This document shows, piece after piece, positions 27,078 through 37,755 of a stretch of DNA of 60,332 nt. Made by a program: the position numbers and the translations under genes. The notes beneath the pieces were generated by a model. That model made no database searches, was not told the origin of the DNA, and saw only the letters and a list, made by a program, of their open reading frames with translations. The number at the start of each line of letters is the position of its first letter. The first letter of the stretch is position 1. Source of the stretch: Burkholderiales bacterium (GTDB taxonomy: Bacteria; Pseudomonadota; Gammaproteobacteria; Burkholderiales; Burkholderiaceae_C); NCBI GenBank assembly GCA_947452135.1, contig CANGBT010000003.1:1-60332 (forward strand). The letters are read 5' to 3'.

Positions 27078-27365
27078 TTCGAACCTTTTTCTGGGTGCAA
27101 AAGTATCTCACCGGGGTTGGGCGCCTCGTCACGCGAAAGTCTGGGCGTGCGACGCACCACAGCCCGTGTGGATCGACCAGGTCGCGCCGGCGTTGTGACC
27201 CAAGTTGCGCGGCCGTCTCGACCTAGGGTTTCTAGCGAGTTTGAATTCTTGATGACCTCGGTTGTCCAGAATCAGCTTCTTCCTTTCCGGCGGGTTGCCC
27301 AGAATTCCCTTCATCCGCATGGGCGGTGCACGCAGCACGGCACCGATGGCTGCAAGGAGATGGGA

Positions 27366-27947
27366 ATGAGACCGGAGAACGCGCCGACTGAGTCAGCGAG
27401 GCAAGGCGTCAGGATCGTCGGCCTGTCGGGTAATTTCGCCCGGCCTTCGCGCACACGCACGCTGGTTTCGGCCGTGCTCGACAGCGCCGCCGCTCGCGGT
27501 CTCGGATCGACCGAACTGTTCGACCTGGTGGATGCAGGCCCCGGTCTGGGTCAGGCTACCGACCGTTCGCAGGCCGACGCCCAGCTCGAAGCGGTCCTGC
27601 ACGCCGTTCAAAGCGCGGACGCGCTGGTGGTGGGAACGGCTGTCTACAAGGGCGCCTACACGGGCCTCTTCAAGCACTTTTTCGATCTGTACGACATGGA
27701 AGCGCTCGCTCGCAAGCCGGTCATCGTGACGGCGACTGGCGCGTCGCCCGGCCACGCGTCGGTGATCGACTACCACCTCAGGCCGCTGTTCCTGTTCTTC
27801 GACGCGGTGGTGGGCACGCGTGGTCTTTACGCCGTGCAGCAGGACTTCGAGTCGCCGGAGCGCTTGACTGAAGCGTTTTCACGCCGGGTCGAACGCAGCG
27901 TGGACGAACTGCAAGCCATGTTGCACGTGCCCTTGGGTCAATCATGA
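27366..27947 (+). CDS. NADPH-dependent FMN reductase (MsuE-like)
   Basis: VRIVGLSGNFARPSRTRTLVSAVLDSA...ADALVVGTAVYKGAYTGLFKHFFDLYDMEALARKPVIVTATGASPGHASVIDYHLRPLF; AAGGAG 6 nt upstream of ATG. Confidence 0.88.
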   Translation: MRPENAPTESARQGVRIVGLSGNFARPSRTRTLVSAVLDSAAARGLGSTELFDLVDAGPGLGQATDRSQADAQLEAVLHAVQSADALVVGTAVYKGAYTGLFKHFFDLYDMEALARKPVIVTATGASPGHASVIDYHLRPLFLFFDAVVGTRGLYAVQQDFESPERLTEAFSRRVERSVDELQAMLHVPLGQS

Positions 27948-28468
27948 CGAGCAACTCCACCATCGCCCCCGCGCAGATCACCGTCGAATTCAAGCAGGCG
28001 ATGCGCCGCCTGGCATCCACGGTCACGATCATCAGCACCGCTGATGCCAACGGCAACCGCCACGGCATGACGGCCACGGCGGTCAACTCCATTGCCGCAG
28101 ACCCGCCGTCATTGCTGATCTGCGTCAATCACAGCGCCAGCATCCACACGCCCTTGACGCAGCGCGGGCGCTTTTGCGTCAACGTGCTGACAACCCAGCA
28201 CGAAGAGCTGGTGGCTGCCTTCAGCGGAAAACTCAAGGGTGATGCACGCTTCGAGGTGGGCGAGTGGCGCAACGAAGGTTGCGGCATGCCCTACCTGCAC
28301 GATGCGCAGTGCAACCTGTTCTGTGACGTGGACACCGTGGTGCCGTACGGGACCCACTCGATCGTGATCGGCCGAGTGAGTGCGGTTCTGGTCGGGGAGG
28401 GCGTGTGTCCCCTGGTCTATGCGGATGGCGGACTTCGCTCGACGCAGCCACTGTGCGCAGTCGACTGA
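27944..28468 (+). CDS. Flavin reductase family protein (HpaC/RutF-like)
   Basis: FKQAMRRLASTVTIISTADANGNRHGMTATAVNSIAADPPSLLICVNHSASIHTPLTQRGRFCVNVL. Confidence 0.92.
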   Translation: MTSNSTIAPAQITVEFKQAMRRLASTVTIISTADANGNRHGMTATAVNSIAADPPSLLICVNHSASIHTPLTQRGRFCVNVLTTQHEELVAAFSGKLKGDARFEVGEWRNEGCGMPYLHDAQCNLFCDVDTVVPYGTHSIVIGRVSAVLVGEGVCPLVYADGGLRSTQPLCAVD

Positions 28469-28490
28469 CCGACGCTCTCGAGGATCCACC

Positions 28491-29099
28491 GTGAAACTGT
28501 TCTACAGCACCACCTCACCGTATTCGCGCGTGGTTCGAATCGCGCTGGCTGAAAAGGGCTTGTCGCAAGTCGAGGGCGTGCTCACCGACCCCTGGAAGGA
28601 CGCAGCCGCGTTGCTTGCGGCCAATCCCAGCGCTCGCGTTCCTACGCTGCAACTCGACTGCGGACGCTCGATCACGGAAAGCCTCCTGATCGTGATGTGG
28701 CTCGAGACACATCAGCCCGTGCCGACCCTGCTCGGTACAGACGCCAGCGCCGTGCTCTCGAAGGCCGGCGTGGCCATGGGCGCTGTCGATGCCGCAGCGG
28801 CGGTGATCATTGGCCGCAAGATGACCGATGCGTCTTTTGACGAATCGCCAGTGGGGCTGCGCCGCAGACGCTCCGTCATTCAGGCCCTGAGCGAGCTTGA
28901 GACCGAACCGCCGGCTCTGTCTGGTGGCATCCCCGACCTGTCCGTCATCGCCACGGTCGTGCTGGTCGACTACGTGCGCTTCCGTTTTCCCGGTGCCACG
29001 TGGGTGCCCGCGACCCCACGGCTGGACCGGCTGGTCGAGCAACTGCGCAGCCGGCCCTCGTTTGCCGATTCGGCTCCCCGTGACATGCCCCCCAGCTGA
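28491..29099 (+). CDS. Glutathione S-transferase family protein (GTG start)
   Basis: MKLFYSTTSPYSRVVRIALAEKGLSQVEGVLTDPWKDAAALLAANPSARVPTLQLDCGRSITESLLIVMWLE. Confidence 0.88.
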   Translation: MKLFYSTTSPYSRVVRIALAEKGLSQVEGVLTDPWKDAAALLAANPSARVPTLQLDCGRSITESLLIVMWLETHQPVPTLLGTDASAVLSKAGVAMGAVDAAAAVIIGRKMTDASFDESPVGLRRRRSVIQALSELETEPPALSGGIPDLSVIATVVLVDYVRFRFPGATWVPATPRLDRLVEQLRSRPSFADSAPRDMPPS

Positions 29100-29164
29100 A
29101 CCGTGGGGGTTTTCGAGTTTCAAGAGCCAGGCAGCCGAACCCAGTGAATTCAGGAGAGGACGAG

Positions 29165-30565
29165 ATGTCCACGATCGTTGAAGTCAGGTCACCCTTTGAT
29201 GGCGCTCACGTCGGTCAGGTGAGCGCATCGAATGCGCAAGACATCGAGCGCGCGCTGGCGACGGCCTACGCGCTCTTTCGCGACCGGCGTCAATGGCTGC
29301 CGAAGCAGCGGCGCATCGCGATCCTCAAGCGTGCCGCCGAGATCATCACGTCGCGGCGGGAGGCGATCGCCCGACAGGCGGCACACGAAGGCGGCAAACC
29401 CTACAGGGATTCGTTGATCGAGGTGGACCGGGGCATCGACGGGATCCAGATCTGCATCGATGAGCTGCGAACCAAGGGCGGACACGTGATTCCCATGGAC
29501 CTGAATGCGACATCGGCTGGCCGCGTCGCATTCACACAGTACGAACCAATTGGCGTTGTCGTCGGCGTGAGCGCGTTCAATCACCCGTTCAATCTGGTGG
29601 TGCATCAGGTTGCGCCCGCGATCGCGGTGGGCGCTCCAGTGATCGTGAAGCCCGCGCCGGCCACGCCGTTGAGCTGCAAGACGCTCATCGACATCTTCCA
29701 CGAGGCTGGCTTGCCACCCGACTGGGCGCAGATGGTCCTGCCAACCGACCTCGATCTCGCGACGCGCCTGGTGTCTGACTCGCGCGTGGGCTTTCTTTCG
29801 TTCATCGGCTCGGCGGCCGTGGGCTGGATGCTGCGATCCAAGCTGGCGCCCGGAGCGCGTTGCGCGCTGGAGCATGGTGGCGTGGCGCCTGTCATCGTGT
29901 CCCACGATGCAGACTTGGACATGGCATTGCCCCGGCTCACGCGCGGATCGTTCTGGCATGCCGGCCAGGCTTGCGTGGGCGTGCAGCGCGTGTTTTGTCA
30001 CAGCAGCGTTGCAACCGCGGTCGCCGAGGGCATCGCGCATCTCGGCGCCGGGATGGTCGTCGGTGATCCGTTGCTGGCCACGACTGACGTCGGCCCGCTC
30101 ATCACGCACAAAGAGGTGGACCGGGTCGCGAGCTGGGTCGATGCTGCGGTCGGCGGTGGCGCCAAGCTCGTGTCAGGTGGTCACAAGCTGTCGAGCAGCT
30201 GCTACGCCAACACGGTGTTGCTCAACCCCGAGCTTGATGCCGATGTGACCCGCAAAGAGGTGTTTGGCCCGGTGGTGTGCGTCTACAGCTACGACGACCT
30301 CGATGCGGCCATCGGGCTGGCGAATGACTTGCCCTATTCGTTTCAGGCAGCCGTATTCACGCGCAATGTGGACACCGCGATGCACTGCTACCGCCATCTC
30401 GACGGCACCGCGGTGATGGTGAACGAGAACACCTTGTTTCGTGTCGACTGGATGCCTTTCGGGGGCGCGCGTGCCTCCGGCCACGGCATGGGCGGCATGC
30501 CACACACCATGAGCGACATGCAGACCGAAAAGATGATGGTCTGGCGCTCCGATGCCCTGAACTGA
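29165..30565 (+). CDS. Aldehyde dehydrogenase family protein
   Basis: EPIGVVVGVSAFNHPFNLVVHQVAPAIAVGAPVIVKPAPATPLS..., FIGSAAVGWMLRSKLAPGARCALEHGG, FWHAGQACVGVQRVF, KEVFGPVVCVYSYDD. Confidence 0.93.
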   Translation: MSTIVEVRSPFDGAHVGQVSASNAQDIERALATAYALFRDRRQWLPKQRRIAILKRAAEIITSRREAIARQAAHEGGKPYRDSLIEVDRGIDGIQICIDELRTKGGHVIPMDLNATSAGRVAFTQYEPIGVVVGVSAFNHPFNLVVHQVAPAIAVGAPVIVKPAPATPLSCKTLIDIFHEAGLPPDWAQMVLPTDLDLATRLVSDSRVGFLSFIGSAAVGWMLRSKLAPGARCALEHGGVAPVIVSHDADLDMALPRLTRGSFWHAGQACVGVQRVFCHSSVATAVAEGIAHLGAGMVVGDPLLATTDVGPLITHKEVDRVASWVDAAVGGGAKLVSGGHKLSSSCYANTVLLNPELDADVTRKEVFGPVVCVYSYDDLDAAIGLANDLPYSFQAAVFTRNVDTAMHCYRHLDGTAVMVNENTLFRVDWMPFGGARASGHGMGGMPHTMSDMQTEKMMVWRSDALN

Positions 30566-30663
30566 TTCAACCCGCCCGAAAGCTGGAGTTCAAACGGGGC
30601 TGCAGGTGGGCCTCGATGTTTGTCAAAAAGCCGCCGAGTCGGCTATCCCCACTGGAGACTTTC

Positions 30664-31806
30664 ATGAGCAACGCAGATCAGCCGCAACCTCTCACCAACC
30701 CGATGGCGAGCTCGCCGAACAAGATGAAGCTCGGCGTGTTCGCCATCAACGCCCACGGCGGCTGCGCGATCACGACCGCACCCGAGGTGCACCGTGCAGA
30801 GAACTGGCGCACCAACCTCGAGACCATTCAGCTCGCGGACCGCGCCGGCTTCGAGGCTGCCATTCCGATCGGTCGGTGGCGCGGCTTCGGCGGCGAGAGC
30901 AACTTCGGCGGCACCAGCATGGAGACCTACACCTGGGCGGCTGCGATCGCTGCCTCCACCCAGCAGATCGCGACGATCAGCACCTCGCACATGCCGACGG
31001 TTCACCCCTTGTTGGCCGCCAAGCAGGCGGCGACCATCGATCACATCGGCGGCGGGCGGTTTGGCCTCAACATGATCTGTGGCTGGTTCGGTCCCGAAAT
31101 GCGCATGTTCGGCGGCAGCATGATGGAACATGACGAACGCTACGACTTCGCCGATGACTGGCTGTCCGTGGCCCAGGAAGCGTGGACGAAGGAGGGCTAC
31201 TTCGACCACAAGAGCAAGTATTTCAATCTGGTGCAGGCCTTTGCCGAGCCCAAGCCGCTGAACCGGCCTTTCCTCATCAATGCAGGGGGTTCACCGCGCG
31301 GAAAACGCTTTTGCGCCCAACACTGCGACGCGGCTTTCCTCATCCTGGGTTCGCACGACCTGGAAGGCGTGAAAAAACAGGTGCGCGGTTACAAGGATCT
31401 GGCCAAAAACGAGTTCGGCCGTGACATCAAGGTCTGGTGTTACTCCTACGTGTCTGTGGCCGAGACGGTGGAAAAGGCCAAGAAGTACGTGGACCGTTAC
31501 GCGCTCGAGTATGGCGATGACCAGGCCTGCGAGAACATCGTGAAGGAGCTCGGCATTCAGACCGGCATCTTCACGCCGGAGCAGGCCGATCAGTTCCGTT
31601 ATCACTTCAAGGCGGGATGGGCAGGCTTCCCGCTGGTCGGCACCCCTCAGATGATGGTCGACCATCTCGGGATGCTCACCGAGGCTGGCGTCGATGGTGT
31701 TTGCCTGAGTTGGCTGGACTACAACAGCGGGATCAAGCAGTGGAACGCCGAGGTGATGCCGCTGCTCGAAAAAGCCGGTCTGCGCCAACCGTACACGCCG
31801 GTGTAG
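30664..31806 (+). CDS. LLM-class flavin-dependent monooxygenase, RutA/SsuD-like
   Basis: MKLGVFAINAHGGCAITTAPEVHRAENWRTNLETIQLADRAGFEAAIPIGRWRGFGGESNFGGTSMETYTWAAAIAASTQQIATISTSHMPTVHPLLAAKQAATIDHIGGGRFGLNMICGW. Confidence 0.88.
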   Translation: MSNADQPQPLTNPMASSPNKMKLGVFAINAHGGCAITTAPEVHRAENWRTNLETIQLADRAGFEAAIPIGRWRGFGGESNFGGTSMETYTWAAAIAASTQQIATISTSHMPTVHPLLAAKQAATIDHIGGGRFGLNMICGWFGPEMRMFGGSMMEHDERYDFADDWLSVAQEAWTKEGYFDHKSKYFNLVQAFAEPKPLNRPFLINAGGSPRGKRFCAQHCDAAFLILGSHDLEGVKKQVRGYKDLAKNEFGRDIKVWCYSYVSVAETVEKAKKYVDRYALEYGDDQACENIVKELGIQTGIFTPEQADQFRYHFKAGWAGFPLVGTPQMMVDHLGMLTEAGVDGVCLSWLDYNSGIKQWNAEVMPLLEKAGLRQPYTPV

Positions 31807-31906
31807 TCAGTTCGCCAAACGTCAGTTTGCCGGCCGGCCGTCAGCCAGGCGGCACAGCGTTTTTGCACGGGTGGGCCCGAATCCAACCTTGCAAGTCAGT
31901 TTTCTG

Positions 31907-31937
31907 CCCCGACTCTCAGGAGAGCCGGGGTTTTTTT
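31907..31937 (+). terminator. Rho-independent terminator after the monooxygenase gene
   Basis: CCCCGaCTCTC-AG-GAGAGcCGGGG followed by TTTTTTT. Confidence 0.8.
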
Positions 31938-32056
31938 CTTTGGGCCACGGTGCGGGGATGTATTCTTCCTGCGGCGCAAATCCTTGCTTTACGGTGGGTC
32001 TGCCAAACCCGTCTCCCGGGTCTGACACTGTCGACTTATCAACCATTTACTGACGC

Positions 32057-33169
32057 ATGGAACAGGCAATCATCTGGTCAATTCCGCTGCTGGGTCTGGC
32101 AGCGCTGATCGAATTCATCTTCAGCCGTGTGCGCGGCAGAAAAACCTACCGCGGCAACGACACGCTGGCCAGCTTGAGTCAGGGGCTGATCAGCCAATTG
32201 GTCTTCGTGTGCACGCCTTTGCTGCAGATTGGCATCTACGCGATGGTGTTCACGTCCCTCGGGTACCAGGTGGATTCGCCGTTCTGGTACTCATGGAAGG
32301 GCATCGTGATCGCGGTGCTGATGTTCGATTTTTGTGAGTACTGGTTGCACCGTGTCGGCCATGAGGTCGCCGTTTTCTGGGCCGCCCACGTGGTGCACCA
32401 CCAAAGCGAAGAACTCAACATCTGCACCGCGCTGAGGCAGGAAAGCCAGAACGCGGTGCTCGGCTGGCCGTTTTATTTACCGATGGCGATTGCGGGTGTG
32501 CCACCCGAGTTGTTCGGGTTCTCTTTTCTGGCTGTTCAGTACTACCAGATCTGGGCGCACACCGATCAGGTCGGCAAGCTGGGCTGGCTTGACGGCGTGA
32601 TCACTACGCCTTCGAGCCACCGCGTTCATCACGCAGTGAACGATTGCTACATCGACCGCAACTACGGTGGGTTGCTCATGCTGTGGGATCGTCTGTTCGG
32701 CACCTATGCGGTGGAGACCGAGCGCTGTGTGTTCGGCACGCGCACGCCGGTTCGCAGCTTCAACCCGATCAAGGCGATCACTCAGGTGTATGCCGATCTG
32801 GCCAGGGACGCCTGGCACACGCGGCGCTGGCAGGACAAGTTGCGGGTCTGGTTCATGCCACCGGGCTGGCGTCCTGATGATGTGGCCAAGAGGTTTCCTC
32901 ACCCGCCTTTCGATCCGAACCGGGAAAGCTACAACCCGCCCGCCACCACAACCGCGTTGGTGGTGGCCACGGTGCTGTTTTTGGCGATTGCGGCAGGCAG
33001 CGGCATCTTGCTGTGGGATGCCGAGAACATGGATGCCGGCCCGCGTGCCTTGTGGGTGGCCTTGCTGATTGGCGGCTTGTGCGTGGTCGGCGAGCTGATC
33101 GACGGTCGCCGCTTCGGTCTGCCGGGGTGGTCGCCCCGGGCCGAGCGCAAGAACGAACCGGCGAGCTGA
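32057..33169 (+). CDS. Sterol desaturase / fatty acid hydroxylase superfamily membrane protein
   Basis: His-box motifs: FDFCEYWLHRVGHEVAVFWAAHVVHHQSEELN...HTDQVGKLGWLDGVITTPSSHRVHHAVNDCYIDRNYGGLLMLWDRLFGT. Confidence 0.9.
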   Translation: MEQAIIWSIPLLGLAALIEFIFSRVRGRKTYRGNDTLASLSQGLISQLVFVCTPLLQIGIYAMVFTSLGYQVDSPFWYSWKGIVIAVLMFDFCEYWLHRVGHEVAVFWAAHVVHHQSEELNICTALRQESQNAVLGWPFYLPMAIAGVPPELFGFSFLAVQYYQIWAHTDQVGKLGWLDGVITTPSSHRVHHAVNDCYIDRNYGGLLMLWDRLFGTYAVETERCVFGTRTPVRSFNPIKAITQVYADLARDAWHTRRWQDKLRVWFMPPGWRPDDVAKRFPHPPFDPNRESYNPPATTTALVVATVLFLAIAAGSGILLWDAENMDAGPRALWVALLIGGLCVVGELIDGRRFGLPGWSPRAERKNEPAS

Positions 33170-33195
33170 GCGTCATCCGCTTGTGACCAGCATCC

Positions 33196-33225
33196 AGCCC
33201 GGCCAGTGCGCCGGGCTTTTTGTTG
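33196..33225 (+). terminator. Rho-independent terminator after the sterol desaturase-like gene
   Basis: AGCCCGG-ccagtgcg-CCGGGCT followed by TTTTG. Confidence 0.75.
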
Positions 33226-33345
33226 GCTGCGGCTGGTGGGTTGATTTTTGTCATGAGCCCTTACTGCGGCCTCGCTCTCATGGAGTCGCGTCCCGTTGAC
33301 ACCGCACCCATATTGATGACAGCCCACCTGACCATCCTCGCCGCC

Positions 33346-33379
33346 CTGTCACAAAACCCTCACATTGGAGTCATACCAT
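33346..33379 (+). promoter_or_regulatory. Putative PhoB box with downstream -10-like element for pstS
   Basis: CTGTCAC-AAAA-CCCTCAC (33346-33363) is close to CTGTCAT-N4-CTGTCAC; TACCAT 10 nt downstream as the -10. Confidence 0.65.
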
Positions 33380-33475
33380 CGTGCTTGAAGCGCCGATCGG
33401 CTGGACTGTTCGATTGGTGAGCGTCCTGTGTTGCCATGCGGTTGCGGTAAATATTTCAAAACTACTGAATTGACA

Positions 33476-34513
33476 ATGAACGCAAAAAATCTTGTCCGAC
33501 CTTTGATTGCCGTTGCGACGTTTGCACTGGCAAGCTTGTCCTACGCCCAGAACGTCACTGGGGCTGGAGCCACGTTCCCGGCGCCTCTCTACGCCAAGTG
33601 GGCCGATGCCTACAACAAGGCCACCAAGGTGCAAATCAACTACCAGTCGGTGGGCTCCGGCGCCGGCATCAAGCAGATCATCTCGAAGACCGTGGACTTC
33701 GGCGCTTCCGACAAGCCGCTGACCGATGAGGAACTCGCCAAGGAAGGCCTGCTGCAGTTCCCCGCCGTGATCGGTGGCGTGGTTCCCGTGGTCAACATCA
33801 AGGGCGTGACCCCAGGCCAGATCCGTCTGACCGGTTTGCTGCTGGCCGACATCTACTTGGGCAAGATCACCAAGTGGAGCGACCCCGCCATCAAGGCGAT
33901 CAACCGCGATGTGCCTCTGCCTGACAGCGCCATTGCCGTGGTGCGCCGCGCTGACGGCTCGGGCACCAGCTTCTTGTTCACGAACTACCTGTCCAAGGTC
34001 AGCCCTGACTGGAAGAGCCGCGTCGGTGAGGGCACTGCCGTCAACTGGCCCACGGGCACGGGCGGCAAGGGCAACGAAGGCGTGTCGGCTTTCGTGCAGC
34101 GGCTCGAAAACTCGATCGGCTACGTGGAGTACTCGTACGCCAAGCAAAACAAGATGTCGTACATCCTGATCGGCAACCGCGAAGGCAAGTTCGTCGCCCC
34201 TGAGGATGACAGCTTCAAGGCGGCAGCGGCCAACGCCGAATGGAACAAGTCGTTCTACCAGGTGTTGACTGAGCAGTCCGGCGACAAGGCTTGGCCCATC
34301 ACTGGTGCTACCTTCATCCTGATGCACAAGGTTCAAGACAAGCCCGAGCAAGCCGGCAGCGTGCTCAAGTTCTTCAGCTGGGGTTACGACAACGGCGACA
34401 AGATGGCTGAGGAACTGGACTACGTCCCGATGCCCAAGGCAGTCAAGGAGATGGTGGCCAAGCAATGGACCACCATGAAGGACACCACGGGCAAGCCCAT
34501 CGCCGTGAAGTGA
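33476..34513 (+). CDS. pstS: Phosphate ABC transporter periplasmic substrate-binding protein
   Basis: MNAKNLVRPLIAVATFALASLSYAQNVTGAGATFPAPLYAKWADAYNKATKVQINYQSVGSGAGIKQIISKTVDFGASDKPL. Confidence 0.95.
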   Translation: MNAKNLVRPLIAVATFALASLSYAQNVTGAGATFPAPLYAKWADAYNKATKVQINYQSVGSGAGIKQIISKTVDFGASDKPLTDEELAKEGLLQFPAVIGGVVPVVNIKGVTPGQIRLTGLLLADIYLGKITKWSDPAIKAINRDVPLPDSAIAVVRRADGSGTSFLFTNYLSKVSPDWKSRVGEGTAVNWPTGTGGKGNEGVSAFVQRLENSIGYVEYSYAKQNKMSYILIGNREGKFVAPEDDSFKAAAANAEWNKSFYQVLTEQSGDKAWPITGATFILMHKVQDKPEQAGSVLKFFSWGYDNGDKMAEELDYVPMPKAVKEMVAKQWTTMKDTTGKPIAVK

Positions 34514-34539
34514 TTCTTCCGTTGCCTTGCGAGGCAACC

Positions 34540-34578
34540 AGCCCCTGCGGTCCCTGGGTGGACCACAGGGGCTTTTTT
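34540..34578 (+). terminator. Strong rho-independent terminator after pstS
   Basis: AGCCCCTGCGGTCC / GGACCACAGGGGCT 14-bp stem with one mismatch, then TTTTT. Confidence 0.88.
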
Positions 34579-34727
34579 GTGCCTGTGCCAGGCGCCGATC
34601 CAGCGGTTCAGATTTATCCTAAATCGACCGATAACGGCATGTGGCGGCCGGAGTTGCCAGTCGCTCGTTGTCCGTTTTCTCGTCGGCCGGACGGTTTTTC
34701 GTCAGTTCCAGCACAGGAGGCGCTGTC

Positions 34728-35870
34728 ATGAAGATCTTGCAAGCTTGCTTTCCGCGCTGTCCCGATGCGGGTGAACTGAGCGATCTGGCCACCATCGAGC
34801 CTCAACTTGTGCTGGTGTTTGGCTCGGTCGCACTGATCAGTGACCCGGGGGTTCTGCGATCTCTGCGCAGTGCTTTTCCCGAGGCGGAACTGGCCGGGTG
34901 TTCGACCGCCGGCGAGATCACCGACGATGGGGTGCTTGATGACCAGCTCGTGCTGACGGCATTGCACTTCAAGCACCCTGGCTTTGTCGTGGCAACCACC
35001 GATCTGCACGGCATGTCCGACTCTGTGGGTGCGGGTTTGCGGTTGGCTGAACAGCTCAACGCGCCCGATTTGCACAATGTCATCGTGTTCAGCCAAGGGG
35101 TGAACGTGAACGGAAGCGCCTTGCTTGAGGGCTTCGGTCAGGGTCTCGCTCCCAGTGTGAAAGTGTCGGGCGGACTGGCAGGTGACGGTGCTGCGTTCAA
35201 GAAGACCTACACGCTGTCGCGGCAGGCGGTCTCGAGCGAGCAGGTGGTGGCGATCGGGTTCACATCTGCAAACTTGGAAGTCAGGCACGCGTCGCTCCAC
35301 GGCTGGAATCCATTTGGGCCGGCGCGCGCGGTGACGCGATGCGAAGGCAACGTCCTGTACGAACTTGACGGCGCACCGGCGCTCGAGGTTTACAAGGAAT
35401 ACCTGGGCGCTTACGCGAAAGACCTCCCCGGCTCAGGACTGCTGTTTCCTTTCGAGATGCTGTCCAGCGACCACCAGACCATGGGGCTGATTCGCACCAT
35501 TCTTGCCATCGACGAGGCCGTCGGAAGCCTGACATTGGCTGGCGATATCGCCGAGGGCTGTTACCTGCGGCTGATGCACGCCACCACGGACTCTCTCGTG
35601 GATGGCGCGCATGAGGCTGCCGTGTCCGCCGGTGTCGACGGGCAGTCCAGCGCTCAGCATCTGGCGCTGCTGGTGAGCTGTGTCGGGCGCAAACTGGTGA
35701 TGGGTGCCAGGGTGGACGAAGAAGTCGAGGCCGTTACAGCCGTGTTCGGCGGCAATGTCCGCGTGGCGGGTTTTTATTCCTACGGCGAAATCAGCCCGGG
35801 GCCGCACGACTCGGTTGCCTCCGATTTGCACAACCAGACGATGACCATCACCCACTTGATGGAACGCTGA
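34728..35870 (+). CDS. FIST N-terminal/C-terminal domain signal sensing protein
   Basis: [55 protein letters not shown]...[14 protein letters not shown]...[15 protein letters not shown]. Confidence 0.88.
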   Translation: MKILQACFPRCPDAGELSDLATIEPQLVLVFGSVALISDPGVLRSLRSAFPEAELAGCSTAGEITDDGVLDDQLVLTALHFKHPGFVVATTDLHGMSDSVGAGLRLAEQLNAPDLHNVIVFSQGVNVNGSALLEGFGQGLAPSVKVSGGLAGDGAAFKKTYTLSRQAVSSEQVVAIGFTSANLEVRHASLHGWNPFGPARAVTRCEGNVLYELDGAPALEVYKEYLGAYAKDLPGSGLLFPFEMLSSDHQTMGLIRTILAIDEAVGSLTLAGDIAEGCYLRLMHATTDSLVDGAHEAAVSAGVDGQSSAQHLALLVSCVGRKLVMGARVDEEVEAVTAVFGGNVRVAGFYSYGEISPGPHDSVASDLHNQTMTITHLMER

Positions 35871-35880
35871 GTCCGTACCC

Positions 35881-37755
35881 ATGAGCGACCTCGGGATCTT
35901 TGGCAACCGCGCCTTTGCGCGGCAACTCAGGCGTCATCTGGGCATTGACGGTCAGCAATCGCTCGACACGCTGATCGCGACCCTGGACGAGGCGGGTATT
36001 GAACATCCCGCGCTGGCTCGTCTGTCCGAGCAGTTGCCCAAATTCATGGCCGTGGTGGCTGACAGCTACGAACAGTTCGACCGCGACCAGGTGTTGCGCA
36101 CCCGCAGCCTGGACATCTCGTCGCGTGAGCTTCATCAGATCAACGAGCATTTACGCACCGCCACCCAGAAGGCCGAGGTCGCCAGCGCAGCCAAGTCACA
36201 GTTTCTCGCGACGATCAGCCATGAGATTCGCACGCCCATGAACGGGGTGCTCGGCATGGCCGAATTGCTGCTCGACACTCAACTGGACCCGGAGCAACTG
36301 CAGTTCGCCCGAACCATCGCGCAGTCAGGTCAGGCGCTGCTGTCGATCATCAACGACGTGCTCGACTTCTCGAAGATCGAAGCCCGAAAGCTCAGCCTGG
36401 AGCACATCGCATTTGACGTGTTCGACAGCGTCGATGAAATCGCTGCATTGCTGGCTGGCGCAGCCAGTGGCAAAGGTCTGAAGATCATCACCCGGTTTGG
36501 TACCGACCTGCCCCGATCCCTGATGGGGGACCCTGGACGTCTTCGGCAGATCCTGCTCAATCTGGCGGGTAACGCCATCAAGTTCACCCATGAGGGCCAG
36601 GTGACGATCTCGGCGGATGTCGAGGTCAGTGACGCGGCGCATGTGCAATTGCGCTTTGAGGTGATCGATACCGGCATCGGACTGGACACGAGCGCACAGA
36701 CGCAGGTCTTTGACGCCTTCACGCAGGCGGACAACTCGACGACGCGCAAGTTTGGTGGCAGTGGGCTCGGGCTGTCGATCGCCAAGCAGCTGGTGCAACT
36801 GATGGGCGGAGAGATCGGCGTGAACAGCCAGATCGGCCAGGGAGCAACCTTCTGGTTCACGGCTCGTCTTGCGCACAACCCCGACGGTCCGAAGGTGCGA
36901 AGCGAGCCATTTCCGCCAGCGGCAGCCAAAACCCAGACCGCCACTTGCAGTGCACGCATTCTGATTGCCGAGGACAACCCGGTGAACCAGCAGGTCGCGC
37001 AGTGCATGCTCGAACTGCTCGGTTATGAGGCTGATGTGGTGGCCAACGGCCGCGAAGCGCTGGTGGCTGCGCAGACCGGTGCATACGACCTGGTCTTGAT
37101 GGACTTGCACATGCCGGAGATGGATGGCCTGGAATCCACCCGGCAAATTCGTGCCTGGGAGGCCGCAGCGCGCTGCACAGAACCGCTTCCCATCGTGGCC
37201 CTGACGGCCAACGCGCTGTCCGGCGATCGTGACCTGTGCCTGGCTGCCGGCATGAATGACTACGTCAGCAAGCCGGTCTCCCGTCAGGCGCTGGGCGATG
37301 TCATCGGCCGCCATCTCGGCACTGCCGAGAGCGACGCTCCCGTCACGCAGTCGGCCACCCTGACCAGCCAATGGACACAGCCGGTGGCCTTCGATCCGCA
37401 GGTGCTGGCATCGCTGACGATGGTGGCCGACGGCACTCACCCCGGCTATGCGAACGAATTGCTCGACCTGTATTCACGAGAAGCTTCCCGTGCGCTGGGC
37501 GCCATCGATGAGGCTGCCCGTGCGGGGAACGCCGACATGGTTTTGCGTCTTGCGCACACGCTCAAATCCTCGAGCGCGGCGGTTGGTGCCATGTCCATGG
37601 CCTTCGTGACCGAGCAGCATGAGACGCTCTTGCGCGCCGGTAAACACCCTACGCACAACTGGTTGGCTGCCATGCGCAGCGAATTCGAGCGCTTTGAGGC
37701 GGCGCTCGCCGCACACCGGCAACCTGCCGTCGCGCGCCATCGAGAGTTCCGATGA
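35881..37755 (+). CDS. Cytosolic hybrid histidine kinase (HisKA-HATPase-REC-HPt)
   Basis: [99 protein letters not shown]; no obvious TM segment. Confidence 0.93.
   Translation: MSDLGIFGNRAFARQLRRHLGIDGQQSLDTLIATLDEAGIEHPALARLSEQLPKFMAVVADSYEQFDRDQVLRTRSLDISSRELHQINEHLRTATQKAEVASAAKSQFLATISHEIRTPMNGVLGMAELLLDTQLDPEQLQFARTIAQSGQALLSIINDVLDFSKIEARKLSLEHIAFDVFDSVDEIAALLAGAASGKGLKIITRFGTDLPRSLMGDPGRLRQILLNLAGNAIKFTHEGQVTISADVEVSDAAHVQLRFEVIDTGIGLDTSAQTQVFDAFTQADNSTTRKFGGSGLGLSIAKQLVQLMGGEIGVNSQIGQGATFWFTARLAHNPDGPKVRSEPFPPAAAKTQTATCSARILIAEDNPVNQQVAQCMLELLGYEADVVANGREALVAAQTGAYDLVLMDLHMPEMDGLESTRQIRAWEAAARCTEPLPIVALTANALSGDRDLCLAAGMNDYVSKPVSRQALGDVIGRHLGTAESDAPVTQSATLTSQWTQPVAFDPQVLASLTMVADGTHPGYANELLDLYSREASRALGAIDEAARAGNADMVLRLAHTLKSSSAAVGAMSMAFVTEQHETLLRAGKHPTHNWLAAMRSEFERFEAALAAHRQPAVARHREFR

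Noticed and set aside
23704-31937. A single genomic island bounded by two similar terminators
   Set aside because: The hairpins at 23711 and 31907 look similar only because both are GC-rich terminators; no direct repeat or integrase was found to support island borders.
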